64,000 nucleotides of DNA from Heligmosomoides polygyrus polygyrus. Taxonomy: Eukaryota > Nematoda > Chromadorea > Rhabditida > Heligmosomidae. Each line of letters begins with the position of its first letter. Within the stretch, counting starts at the first letter, position 1. This document shows, piece after piece, positions 46,601 to 54,899 of the stretch. The DNA is taken from the NCBI GenBank assembly GCA_947396885.1, contig OX377205.1, positions 50,514,676 to 50,578,675 of the forward strand, written 5' to 3'. The translations under genes were made by a program, and so were the position numbers. A model generated the notes under the pieces. The model was not told the DNA's origin. It ran no database searches and saw nothing but the letters and a program-made list of their open reading frames with translations.

Positions 46601-47148
46601 TTCCTTGGTGGCTTTGCATGAGTTCTACTCGTGTGCATTGGAGAGAGTCGTCTATGTGGTGAACAAGTTACAAGTGCGTCGCCCCACGGTAGTCGCGGGC
46701 GCGGAAATAGTGTGTTCCTTTGTTGCAAAACCTGCATGGTGCTACCTAGCAGTCCGAAAGTTTTTCATTTCCCGCTGTTTGGTTTATGACGTAGAGCATT
46801 ATCGTGGCTAGAGGGGTTATAATTTTAAGGTAATTTGAGCAGTGGTTTCGTGGCATAACTTTCTCTGTTCATTTTAGGTATATGGAGCACATTGTCGAAG
46901 TGCTTCAACCCCACGATGACGATATCAGTGTAATGGTTCCCAAGGTTATCGACGGCCTCATGCAGAGTTTAACAGGTCAGTCTTCATTTTCGTGTGTCCC
47001 TAATTCAAAATGTCACTCTATTCGCCATTGTCGATTTATAAATACAGTTATCTGTGCTTAAGAGTTCTACGGTCTGACGGCAAACCCACAGCTGAAGAGA
47101 CAAGCCCGAGTTCTCAGCCAGTTGGTGAAGAATTTGAAGAAGAGCTGA
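22653..47148 (+). CDS. edc-4: EDC4/Ge-1 homolog, mRNA decapping scaffold, at least 17 exons
   Basis: Cytoplasmic P-body scaffold that couples DCP1 and DCP2. Exons: 22653-22791, 24329-24457, 24520-24635, 24695-24827, 24898-25011, 26875-27089, 27235-27418, 27479-27614, 27721-27907, 28338-28452, 28520-~28613, ~28655-28818, 28923-29063, 29348-29497, 34351-34511, 46878-46975, 47063-47148 (TGA). WD40-like N-terminal part: LPLLAVVDGESNLHVYSV, RVVWCPYVAENPSDPSD, ITAVCISPDSTAVAIARTDG, SHPIVAIVPYEVDTEE. A coiled-coil region follows (YEKLMEQLKEMNDK, EEEFSLREDRLLANVSDLI). The C-terminal helical domain is diagnostic: ALNQGDQTALEFVCNNVDPD, LSQPVLLSLLQQLS, then YMEHIVEVLQPHDDDI. Phases agree at all junctions except 28613/28655. 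The first exon and start codon are not found. The intron at 34512 begins GC, not GT. At ~800 residues it is shorter than the human protein, mainly in the Ser-rich middle. Confidence 0.93.
25880..26400. repeat. Tandem repeat, ~120-bp unit, about four copies
   Basis: Units contain ttccagggctctcctgagag, aacgcttaatggaaaactttt and ttctttccctagcgatggaa. They lie in the EDC4 intron 25012-26874. A minus-strand frame through them (26126-26533) is repeat-driven and unsupported. Confidence 0.8.
29753..30275. mobile_element. GGTACTATTG-family element fragment
   Basis: Starts ggtactattgtacttatggc followed by ccccacttaatcttgttcaa, as at 17240, with interior blocks (gcgcgctggtaagagacgca) also shared with that element. 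The right terminus is missing: the next element, an RTE LINE, begins at about 30283. It lies in an EDC4 intron. Confidence 0.75.
30283..33355 (+). pseudogene. RTE/BovB-like LINE in EDC4 intron, 5'-truncated and interrupted
   Basis: Lacks the endonuclease. The linker region VVPYETVAPHHRPLISTLKI precedes RT blocks KKMRPGKATGPDDVAAELWK, CSSYRPIRLLSPSMKIFERI, ITFLDMEKAFDRVE and FSVGVNQGFALSPLLFAVLL. The catalytic box reads CADG (about 31680) instead of Y/FADD, so the second Asp is lost. In-frame stops occur at 31098, 31278 and 31449, with a frameshift near 31860. The C-terminal part (KMREARLRWYGHGLRGKEDS, RPRGRPKQRWLDTL) resumes after an 898-bp insertion at 32126-33023. Stop at 33323; a (GAA)n tail at 33343-33355 is typical of RTE 3' ends. 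Fixed in the intron 29498-34350. Confidence 0.92.
32126..33023. mobile_element. Harbinger-like non-autonomous element inside the RTE LINE
   Basis: Interrupts the LINE between codons that would otherwise read continuously. The trinucleotide TTA flanks it (32123-32125 and 33024-33026). Ends ggccggcagcagagtc and (inverted) gggcctctacagagcc are loosely complementary. A 3-bp TTA duplication with GGCC-type ends fits PIF/Harbinger. The 898-bp interior has no transposase; its short frames are not supported. Confidence 0.75.
34624..34762. mobile_element. Foldback MITE, ~139 bp
   Basis: A near-complete hairpin: ggtcatacttcgagcgactg and actggggcgacggtcgaagt on the left, and acttcgtccgtcgccccagt and cgctagaagtatgaacagacc on the right. 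The loop is around 34682-34706. It lies just inside the large EDC4 intron. No obvious target duplication. Confidence 0.8.
35754..37067 (-). mobile_element. maT-like (DD37D) Tc1/mariner element, nearly intact
   Basis: About 1.31 kb, flanked by TA on both sides. Terminal inverted repeats cagggtggctgaaaagtttt (left) and caaggtggctgaaaagttcg (right, inverted). It encodes one transposase on the minus strand (separate entry) and lies in the large EDC4 intron. The short divergence between the ends and a single nonsense codon suggest recent activity. Confidence 0.92.
35912..36916 (-). pseudogene. maT-like transposase with one in-frame TGA
   Basis: Cut-and-paste transposase. ATG at 36916-36914 gives MSRESERITVVELHKTKMKT; the frame then runs to a stop at 35914-35912 (334 codons), broken only by TGA at 36781-36779 (codon 46, where Ser would fit before TSDRRSGRP). 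Helix-turn-helix region up to ~residue 100 (GISRERAQHIARRNLG). Catalytic blocks: FTDEKIFTV (first Asp), QQDRAPAR (second Asp; a His is usual where Arg stands) and WPSNSPDLNPMDYSVW (third Asp). There are 37 residues between the second and third Asp, which places it in the DD37D maT group. An internal ATG at 36682 would give only the 256-residue catalytic part. Confidence 0.92.
37255..37390. repeat. TTCGAATATTCG-rich repeat, copy 1
   Basis: Dense in palindromic ttcgaatattcgaa variants (cgaatatattcgaaaaacgtg, gaatactcgaattcgaa). Bounded by ctgcagt-like sequence at 37257 and gctgcaat at ~37383. Non-coding; in the EDC4 intron. Confidence 0.7.
40105..41736. mobile_element. Giant-palindrome element with tRNA-like promoter boxes, 3-bp TSD
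   Basis: Arms of ~550 bp (40105-40655 and 41190-41736) are inverted copies, starting ctagggaagggtttcgacct and ending with its inverse. TGA flanks both sides (40102-40104, 41737-41739), and removing the element restores the LINE frame. Each arm holds tggcgtaggrgtagtgc (RNA polymerase III A-box-like; 40337-40353 and, inverted, 41488-41504) and ggttcggtccc (B-box-like; 40379-40389 and, inverted, 41451-41461). The spacing of ~43 nt is as in tRNA genes, but no full cloverleaf folds. The centre (~540 bp) holds two short minus frames. Superfamily unknown. Confidence 0.85.
40877..41122 (-). CDS. Small hypothetical ORF in the palindrome centre
   Basis: An 81-codon frame in the unique centre of the palindromic element: MSFSPARFLFAEFGVPDDND, then a Lys/Arg-rich and acidic stretch. 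Not recognised. A second minus frame (40755-40546, 69 codons) reaches into the left arm and has a Cys/His cluster (CIRCAVCEQHVCFTH). They may be remnants of one transposase; neither has further support. Confidence 0.25.
   Translation of the reverse strand: MSFSPARFLFAEFGVPDDNDAPTREEKKIARRFAAILRDGAAASVDVETDENLGSDVSTDGPMKNVMKRLRSFAMANSGST
41990..42330. repeat. GATCGAT-satellite fragment (inverted relative to 4010-6960)
   Basis: Contains tatcggtgattggttctctc, gaatatgacggccgacgga and gagagatcgatattatcgat, which match inverted blocks of the 4010-6960 satellite. It directly follows the RTE 3' tail. Confidence 0.65.
42595..42960. repeat. TTCGAATATTCG-rich repeat, copy 2
   Basis: About 365 bp of gaatattcg/ttcgaaat variants with a central tactgcagtctaca, ending gattcggtccgaagtagc. 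The same ending (attcgattcggtccgaagta) occurs at 44800-44822. A minus frame (42963-42595) is repeat-derived and unsupported. Confidence 0.75.
43008..43311. mobile_element. Harbinger-like MITE, 304 bp, TAA TSD
   Basis: Starts ggcctatctatactcccgcg and ends cgcgggagtataacataggcc, complementary for ~35 bp including gcatccgcgg. TAA flanks both ends (43005-43007 and 43312-43314). The GC-rich core contains further ccgcgga palindromes. No protein. Confidence 0.88.
43439..44200 (-). mobile_element. Internally deleted mariner, 762 bp
   Basis: Ends ggttgtccggaaagtttact and, inverted, tgttgtccggaaagttctca, each next to TA. The minus strand encodes the transposase N-terminus (MSKERFRTIFYSNFKLGQSA...ESTVLQWFSKFRI...DDRRSGRPR, 44019-43762) and, after a frameshift, MRTVKKLQKWVAHGLSSL (43717) joined straight to a C-terminal-like segment. 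The catalytic core is missing, so it is non-autonomous. Confidence 0.88.
44690..44835. repeat. TTCGAATATTCG-rich repeat, copy 3
   Basis: gaatattcgaatattcgttcg and attcgattcggtccgaagta, ending at tactgcagt; the final ~45 bp are almost identical to 42920-42955. In the EDC4 intron. Confidence 0.7.
45090..45405. repeat. Decayed GGCACTATTG-element piece and a hAT-like terminus
   Basis: 45120-45215 (ggggtgctgttcacgaatat, gctgattacggtag) resembles the interior of the 16354-17084 element. At 45339, caggggtgtgc followed by gtaaatcgtaattacga resembles one end of a hAT-type element; the same terminus, inverted, occurs at 52337-52347. The other end was not found at either site. Confidence 0.5.
45406..46877. 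other. No gene seen; 3' part of the large EDC4 intron
   Basis: AT-rich sequence with several short frames, none recognised. It ends at the acceptor ctctgttcattttag before the penultimate EDC4 exon. Confidence 0.5.
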
Positions 47149-48844
47149 GATTCTGTGCGGATGGACTACTCATCAGACATGTACAGAAGAAACAACACAA
47201 AAAAACGAAAACGCAAAAAAGAGCTAATGTTGTGCCTTCATAGGTCATCGTATTTTTTCCCTCACAAAGTCGCTCGCAGTTTTCATAATTTCGCGTTAGT
47301 TTTTCAAAGCTCTATTTCTCCTTCTAGCGCAAAACGCGTGCGCTGATTTAGTTGTTCCATTTGGAGTAGATATGCCGTTAGATGTAGGATAGAAGTTAAG
47401 GCAAGACTTTAGGTTAGTCAAATTGCGACATATTTTAGGAGAAATTAATCTATGTCAGAGTAGAGTACGAGAACGTTTGTATGACCTCTATGTTTCGTCT
47501 GACAGCGTCACTCTGTACATCTGTTCCCGTTTGATTAAAATACCGGTGTATACAAAACGTGGGCCGCTCTAATAAATATTCCCACAACTGTGGCGTTTCT
47601 TGTTTTAGCCGTAAGGACTTGCGGGTGCGCCTTCCGCAGAAGCACTTTAGCGAGGAGGTGGGTCTCTTGCTAGGAATGAGGAACATATGTGTTTATTCGT
47701 GCAAAAGCCCAAAGGATAGCCATGGAAGAAGGATTTCCGCCTACCGTGGAGCTTCAAATGACCTAAGTAGTGAACGTGGCATCCGATTCACGCATTTTCT
47801 GATATCTGGTCGGATTTATCCGGTTTTGGATTATCCGAAATCCGGCCCGACCAAAAATGGCATGATCTGAATCATCCGAAGTTCAGGGGTACTCAAAAAT
47901 CTAATGTTTCGGATAAAATCGGACAGTTCAACTCGCAGTGTGGCGAAGGCGAGCGAACACTATGTTCTGGTTGAGTTCCAAACCATCGCAAGTTAAGGCC
48001 TCCATCTTGCTCGGACATATGAGTTACCCTCTCAGAAATGCTTGGGACCTGGCGTGGCCTGTGGCTGGTTGCAAGTCATGCCTAATCCAGGAGAGTTGAT
48101 TTCTAATGTTCCTATTGATTTGGTCCTGCTCCTTAATGTAGTGCTAGTCCTAAACTGTTCTGGGCACAAGTTGTTATAAATACAACCAGTCTGCGACGTC
48201 ATTTTAAAAATAGCGCTGTATTTCAAATGCATCTGATGCATAGAGATTCTTAAATCATGGCGCATGGAAGGCGAAGGTACTACCCACCACATACTTCCTC
48301 TTCTATGTTAAAATTAAAGTATTTATGTGAATAGAGCGTGAAGACACTTTTCTTGAAGCTTAACCATGGGCGATTGTCAGCGATGATAGTGATATGTAAG
48401 CCGGTAACGCGTCAGGGCACGGATGATGTTCATGCCCGAGTCCCTTGATTCAGAAGTCTTGCCACAGGCTTCGTGCAACGTGTGTCTCGATTATGAAAAT
48501 GTGTCGCAGAGGTCGCTGAACGTGTGTCGTGATTCGGGAAACACGTAATAGACGTCGTCAATCTGAGTCCGAACCCAGAACACGTGTCACAGATATGGTG
48601 CAGCGGCATCTGACGTGCTACAACCGTCGAGAAAAAGGATCCGAATGCAGAAGAGACGCTTTATAGACATCGAGCGTCCGGATCCAGACGAATTGTTATA
48701 CATGTCATGTCGTTTAAGGAGCGCCCTGGTTCAAGAGAGATGTCATAGATGTTGCGCAACAAGTGCCCTGATTCAGAAGGCGAGCCCCCCACGCTCATTC
48801 TCTACCCTATGAAGTAGCGGGAACGCACCTGTATATTATATCTT
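47149..48844. other. EDC4 downstream flank; no further gene recognised
   Basis: The first part should be the EDC4 3' untranslated region; an AATAAA lies at ~47571. A short plus segment (47604-47660, KDLRVRLPQKHFSEE) follows a good acceptor (ttgttttag) and ends at a GT, so it could be an isolated exon, but nothing joins to it. 47770-47920 has atccga-type repeats similar to 33400-33660. Confidence 0.4.
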
Positions 48845-49090
48845 TGTCCTTCTCGAAATCCGAATAAATTCGATTTCTGAATATTCCACTATTCGAAGAA
48901 AAAGTCTAATACTCGAATTATTCGTTATTCGAATATGTATGGTAGGATTCGAGACAGTCCTTTATTGGAATATTCAAGAAAGTCCAATACTCGAATTATT
49001 CGTTTATTCGAATATTCGAAAGAGGCCAGTATTTGAATATTCGAACGCTTCGAACATCGAATATTCGAATGTTATTTACCAATCTCTTGA
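48845..49090. repeat. TTCGAATATTCG-rich repeat, copy 4
   Basis: Repeated ctcgaattattcgttattcg and gaatattcgaa blocks over ~245 bp. The ctgcagt boundaries of the other copies are not evident here. Confidence 0.65.
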
Positions 49091-49209
49091 CAAGTTAGTG
49101 GCACTTCTCTTCGAAAACCAGGAAAGTGTGACCTTATGGTAAAAAACGATGTTTGAGTTCTTAGAGCGAAGATTAAAATTTACTTATTATTTATAGCATT
49201 ATATTAAAA

Positions 49210-49248
49210 CAAGTGCTCCGACACGCCCGTCGGCGTGTCTCGCACTTG
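49210..49248. repeat. Conserved hairpin repeat, copy 1
   Basis: caagtgctccgacacgcc pairs with ggcgtgtctcgcacttg around a short loop, and is followed by a second GC-rich stem (gcgcgcttcgtgcgac). The same arrangement recurs at 53256 with a different loop. Confidence 0.75.
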
Positions 49249-49599
49249 CGCGCTTCGTGCGACCTTAGACAGTCACTAAGCCAAGATCACTCACTTCAAG
49301 CAGCTGCTCTGCTTGTGCAGCCTTCTCGTCACCTTAGCAGTAAAGAGAGGTATTTGAAAACCTTAATAATTTCGAACCTTGGTTTACCTTCTTTAAGATC
49401 AGGTGAGTAGTTCTTCGATATGAATTCGTCCAGCGCTCCCTCCCTCCATCCTCAACATCTCCTCAACGTCGGCACTATCTTCAGACAGTTCAGAAACGTA
49501 ATTTATTTGCGTTAATCAGTGCTTTCGTCCTCAGACTGCTGTGGAGCACTCCTTCGGCCATAATACACGTGTACCTCCCACTCTCTCCCCACTCCGATC

Positions 49600-51260
49600 G
49601 GTTAAATTTGGAAGAAAACCACCGGCGTGTCTCAACCCCCTTCCCCATCTCCACCCCGATGGGTTAAATCTGGGAGAAAACCACCGGTCAGGACCTCGAT
49701 TAGCCCCAGGGCTGAAGTTCCGTGCCGCTTGAACGACACCCACAGAAAACCGATAATATTGATCGATATCGATTGGTCGACTTCCGATTCGTGTTCAGCG
49801 ACCTCAGTTAGCTCAGCGCTGAAGTTTCGTGCCGCTTGAACGACATCCGCAAAAAATCGATAATATTGATCGATATCTATTGCTTCCCCTGGTGTGAAGG
49901 CCGTCCATCGATGATCATCTAAATGCCCAGGCACGGTCGCCGACATGATCTGCTCGTCTACTGAGTCGCCAGGCGCGTAGAAGCCGTCTGGGTGTGTTCC
50001 ACTAATTTCTTGCCTTGATTTGTGCCCCGTAATTTCCCCTATTTTGTGGCTCATCGCCGATCGATAGTGTGACTCATCGCTTAGCGGATTATTATATAGT
50101 ATAGCATGATAGTATGATGAGGCGAAATAACGCAAACGCGCCACACAAGCAGTGCTGGAAAGGAACAATGAGGTATGACCCACAGACGCGTCTTGCGAAA
50201 CCTCGTCATATGGGTGTTCCTTGGTCTTGGCATATAGCCAAAAACAATAGAGACGTCTTTCGAGACCTCGTCATATGGGTGCCACCACCCGTCTGGCAGT
50301 GAGACGTGGTAAACAACATTATTGGACAATTTCCAAATATCCCTCAAACTTACAGGAAGAAGTACACAAAGTCCAAGGGGCTAACTTCGGACCAAAAACC
50401 CTTACTCTTTTATACATAGGGCGATTTGGTGGTCACTCATTACTCCCCCTTAGTAGAACTCGTCCCCCATTACTACTTTTCCCCCTCAATGATCTTTCCT
50501 TAGCGGACGACATGTTCGGCACGCCTTCTGAACTCCCGGCACGTGGGCGACATGTTCGGCACGTCTTCTGTAATCTGTTCACTATCGGTTGATGGCAATC
50601 GACACTTCAAAACCGAACTTCATAATCATGTTCAGCGACCTCGATTACCCTAGGGCTGAAGTTTCGGACCGCTTGGACGACATCCATAAATAATCGATAC
50701 TTTGATCGATATCGATTGACAGTGATCTATGCTTCGAAAACTAACTTCATAATTGTGTTCAGCGACCTTGATTACCCCTAGGGCTGAAGTTTCGGACCGC
50801 TCGGGCGACATCCATAAATAATCGATACTTTGATCGATATCGATTGATAGTGATCTATGCTTCAGAAACGAACTTCGTGATCATGTTCATCGACTTGGAT
50901 TACCCCCAGGGCTGAAGTTTCGTACCGCTTGAACCACATCCATAAAAAATCGATAATTTGATCGATATCGATCGATGGTGATCTACACTTCAAAAACGAA
51001 CTTCATAATCATGTTCGGCGACCTCGATTACCCCCAGGGCTGAAGTTGGCGACGTGTTCGGCACGTCTACGGCTCGCCACGCACAGTCGCCGACGTGTTC
51101 AGCTCGTCTACTGAGTCGCCAGGCACGTAGAAAGCGTCTTGGTATTTTCCGCTATTTTCTTGCCTTAATTTGTGCCCGTAATCTCCTCGTAATTTCCCTT
51201 ATTTTATGACTCATCACGTCGATCGATAGTGTGACTCATCGCTTAACGAATTATTATAGA
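49600..51260. repeat. Satellite block, ~130-bp unit with atcgatatcgatt
   Basis: Units hold cccagggctgaagtttcg, ccgcttgaacgacatcc and aaatcgataatttgatcgatatcg. Clear copies occur near 49690, 49810, 50640, 50780, 50900 and 51020. Interspersed pairs: gggttaaatctgggagaaaac (two copies, 49600-49690), acctcgtcatatgggtg (two copies, 50200-50282) and gccgacatgatctgctcgtctac-like segments (49935 and 51090). Related to, but distinct from, the 4010-6960 satellite. Confidence 0.8.
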
Positions 51261-51375
51261 GTATGATAGCCTAAAAACGCCATGTATCGGAGCATATTGT
51301 TTGAGCGGTGATTGAAATTTCTTAAACATTTCAAAACCTTTAGTTTTTTTAATGCATAGCAAAGCGGCTATCATT

Positions 51376-51545
51376 TGACGTCGTCCAGCTTTCTACGAAC
51401 CAGTGTGGCTTCCTACCTGGGTGCAGCATAATCAATGCCATACACGCCCTTCGTCTACTTATAAAAAGGCACCGCGAGAAACAGAAGCCGGTCATCTCGC
51501 CTAGATCGTGTTTCGCGTGAAGTGTTGTGGTATGCTTTAAGAGCG
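51376..51545 (+). pseudogene. RTE LINE copy 3, 5' fragment
   Basis: gacgtcgtccagctttctac through gaagtgttgtggtatgcttt aligns by eye with 39195-39360 of copy 2 (the RT region encoding CGF(V/L)PGCSxINAIHALRLL). About 200 bp of the copy-2 sequence is absent before the next fragment at 52348. Confidence 0.85.
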
Positions 51546-52189
51546 AGAAATATACAGACGACTTCTACGTGTCATGGGAACTTCAGCCCTGGGAGTAATC
51601 GAGGTCACTGAACACGAATCTGAAGCTCGTTTTAAAAGGTTCGATCACCATCAATCGATATTGATAAAATCGTCGATCAATACCAGCAATGGGAAACCAG
51701 GGGATGCCAGTAGTGCTGTACCAGTACATGGGGAGGGGGGGGGGTGAGCTCCAGTAAAGGGGGCAAGTAGTGGGGGACACCGATGTAGCGGTCCCACATG
51801 GAGAAAATTTCTGTTTTCAACGTAGCGTTAGAAGCGGTGGGAATCCTCGGTTCTGACAAAAGGCGTTTCGTCGCGATGCCAAAATCGATCAGATCTATCG
51901 AAAATGTCGATTTTTGCCTGAGCTTGACCGTTTGAGCACCTGTTTTCTATTGAATTGCACTTGCTTCTCCTCTTGAACCTTTCCGGTTCCAAACGAGAGC
52001 CCTTACAATGTCTGTGAAATGGGAAAGTTAGTTAAGCGAAGAGAAAAGTCGGATTCGAGAAGCCAGTGCACAAGATGATGTTGTCTAACACTGTAACACA
52101 TTAGAACACATCATCAGAAATCAACTCTAAAGGGAACAGGGAATGAGCTACATATAATAGGGGACCATTAGACTTGGCACATCTTCATA

Positions 52190-52347
52190 ACCCACTCCAC
52201 ATAAATTTGGTCGCCAGTTGGTTGTTGATTAAAGGTCATATTTACGAAAATTTACGATTTACGACCCAAAATCTCGTAAATCGTAAAAAATTTGCCAGAA
52301 ATCGCCGTAAATCGTAAAATCGTAAATCGTAATTACGCACACCCCTG
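52190..52347. mobile_element. hAT-like element end
   Basis: AT-rich gtaaatcgtaaaatcgtaaa repeats end in aattacgcacacccctg, the inverse of caggggtgtgc at 45339. The copy-3 LINE resumes immediately after it at 52348, so this end marks an insertion into the LINE. The partner end was not found. Confidence 0.6.
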
Positions 52348-52830
52348 CTGACGATGTAATGCTCGCTTGCGAAGAAACGATTGAACTCCAGCGGCAGGTA
52401 CAAGGTTGCCTGGAAAATTTTGGACTCAAGCTTAATGTCAAAAAGACCGAGTATATGACGACTGACGAAGATGAGTCCAGCCCCAGGTAAATGGCATTTC
52501 AGCTGCCACGAATTTCGGTATTGAAGTATCTGAGATCAGCAATCGCGTCCGATGGCGGCCTACTCGTTGAAGCCAAGTCACGCGTGAGTGCAGCATGGTT
52601 GCAGCATGGTACGTAGCTGAGTGCTGGCCCGCTATTAAAGAACTTGAAAGGTGCCTCAGCGTAATGGAAGCGAAGATGCTGCGGTGGACGGCCGGAGATA
52701 CGCGTTTAGACCGAGCGCGAAACGACTCCAATCAGGAAAGATTTGGGGTCACTCCGATAGTTGAGAAGCTGCGCGAAGCTCGTCTGAGATGGTACGGTCA
52801 CGTCCGTCGCGCCATTGTTTACCGGGAAGA
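52348..52830 (+). pseudogene. RTE LINE copy 3, 3' fragment
   Basis: Corresponds to 39573-40105 of copy 2: LKLNVKKTEY, ASDGG, SRVSAAW, ERCLSVMEAKMLRWTAGDTR, then KLREARLRWYGHVRRA, uninterrupted here at the motif that is split in copy 2. Several deletions and frameshifts. Confidence 0.88.
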
Positions 52831-53255
52831 ATTTCTCCTGCCAGGGTAAAACGTCTAATCTCTGTTTATTTGCCTTTTCTTTTTGGATAGAAACACTGTG
52901 AAAAGTTCGTCTTGCATTCCTCATGCTAATTCTCTCAAGCATATCTCATGTTTATGCCTTATTATGTTCATTTAGAGGTGCTAAGAAGCTAAGCTGTGGT
53001 CACCCTGTATTCACTGGTTATCCTCTTCATTGGTAAGAAGCCCATTTACATCATCAGTAAGCTCAGTTCAGCACAGAGGTAGAGCACGGCAGTGCTACGC
53101 AACATTTTTAATTTGGTGTAACACAATATGTCGTGTAGTGCCGCCTAATACATGTAACTTCTCCTGAACCCCTTAGCGCCCATCTTGTATTAAGGTTACT
53201 TGGCCAGGCAGCCATTCTCTCATCCTCATTAGGCACGTCTTCTCATTATAATACA

Positions 53256-53294
53256 CAAGTGCTCCGACACGCCTAACGGCGTGTCTCGCACTTG
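53256..53294. repeat. Conserved hairpin repeat, copy 2
   Basis: caagtgctccgacacgcc, taac loop, ggcgtgtctcgcacttg, followed by gcgcgcttcgcgcgac, a second stem. Only loop bases differ from copy 1, and both have attata-type sequence just upstream. Confidence 0.75.
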
Positions 53295-53789
53295 CGCGCT
53301 TCGCGCGACTTTGCACCATCACTGATCTAAAGAAGGCAGCTTTTGTCAAACTTAAAATTCGTTAACATCTAGGACCTGCTGCGTGCTTCATCGGCATCAA
53401 GCCGTTCACCACTTTGGTACCTTTCATCATAGACATTTTCTCCACACCGTGCAGTACATCATTGGTTTATGCTGCGCAGTACTTCGGCCCCTCCACTGTG
53501 TACACGTCTTCCGAATCCGGGCGCCAGTATCCCCCTCACTCGTTTCTTCTTTCTAGATCTAATTGCTGGTCCGCCTTTACTGGTATTTGGTCTTCCCCCC
53601 CCCCCTCCCACCTTCCTTGTCCCAACCCCTGGCCCACTTCCTTGTTTTCACTATTGACCCCCTACTGGTTTCTTCTTGCTGGCTTCCCCACCCTGGTCCC
53701 TCCTTCAGGTTGTTCCTTTCCTTCCTGGACGCTCACCTGGTTCACTCTAAAGGGCCCTTACTTCCCTTCTCCACCACTCCTTAGTGGTC

Positions 53790-54880
53790 CTACCATGCTC
53801 AAGGCAGACGTCGGTGACAGATATTCAGAATCAAACGCTCAGAAACGCGCGCAGACGCAGCTGAGTCAAGCAGGGGAGGGCTGCGCGTCCTCTGCTGCAA
53901 CATCCCATGTTGAACGGCAAACATTGCCTGTGCGAGGTATGCAAAGGCGTACCTGGCGCGGGTAACGTTTTCCGTTCAACATGGGATAATGCTGAGTTCT
54001 GCATGCGGCCGGTCGTCGTACGACGACGATGAGACCTCTGTTTCCTTTCTTTTCGATCTTCTGAATCCAGACGGTTGTGGTGCGACGAAGGGAACCCGCC
54101 TTCTGGATTCAGGGACTCAGAAACGCGCGCAGACGCGGTTGTGTCAATAGAGAGGAGGCTGTGCTTCCTCGGCTGGAGGAGCATCCCATGTTGAATTCTG
54201 GATGCGGCCGCTCGTCGTAAGACGACGGTGTCACCTCTTTTGACTCCGAATTCTTGTTGCGCGACGAAGGAGATCCGTATTCTGGATTCAGACGCTCAGA
54301 AGCGCGCGCAGATGTCGCTGCGTCAAGCAGGAGGAGGTTGTGCTTCCTCTGCTGCAGCAATAAAGTTCTCCGTTCAACATGGGATAATGCTGAGTTCTGA
54401 ATGCGGCCGGTCGTCGTGCAACGACGATGTGGCCTTTGCTTCCTTTATTTTCGCTTCTTCTGACACCAGACGGTTGTTGTGCAACGAAAGGGACCCGTCT
54501 TCTGAATTCAGGACTCGCTCAGAAACGCGCGGAGACGCCGTTGTGTCAAGCAGGAGAAGGCTGCGCTTCCTCTGCTGCAGTAGCATCTCATGCTCAATTC
54601 TGAATGCGATGCCTCGTCGTTGGACGACGGTGTCTCCTCTTCTGACTCCAGAAGGTTGTGGTGTGACGAAAGGGACCCGTCTTCTGGATTCAGGCACTCA
54701 GAAACGCGCGCAGACCCCGTTGTGTCAAGCAGGGGGAGGCTACGCGTCCTCTGCTGTAACAACATCCCATGTTGAACGGCAGACGTTGCCCGCGCGAGGT
54801 ACGCGGAGGCGTCGCAAGGGGTTCCATGAGATTGCGCGTGCTTCCACGAGGCGTATCCCAGCCAGGTTCCCAACCTGAGT
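53790..54880. repeat. GC-rich tandem array, ~170-230-bp unit, about five copies
   Basis: Units contain gactcagaaacgcgcgcaga, caagcaggggaggctgcg, tcctctgctgcagcatccca, tgttgaacggcagac and gaatgcggccggtcgtcgt. Because the repeat lacks stops in several frames, long frames exist on both strands (for example 54228-54878 plus, 54897-54508 minus). I see no evidence that any is a gene. Confidence 0.8.
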
Positions 54881-54899
54881 GAGATACGCCTCACCATCT

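Noticed and set aside
53414..53965. A 183-codon plus frame rich in Pro/Ser/Leu
   Set aside because: Composition follows a C-rich stretch with a poly-C run; no domain, start context or splice evidence.
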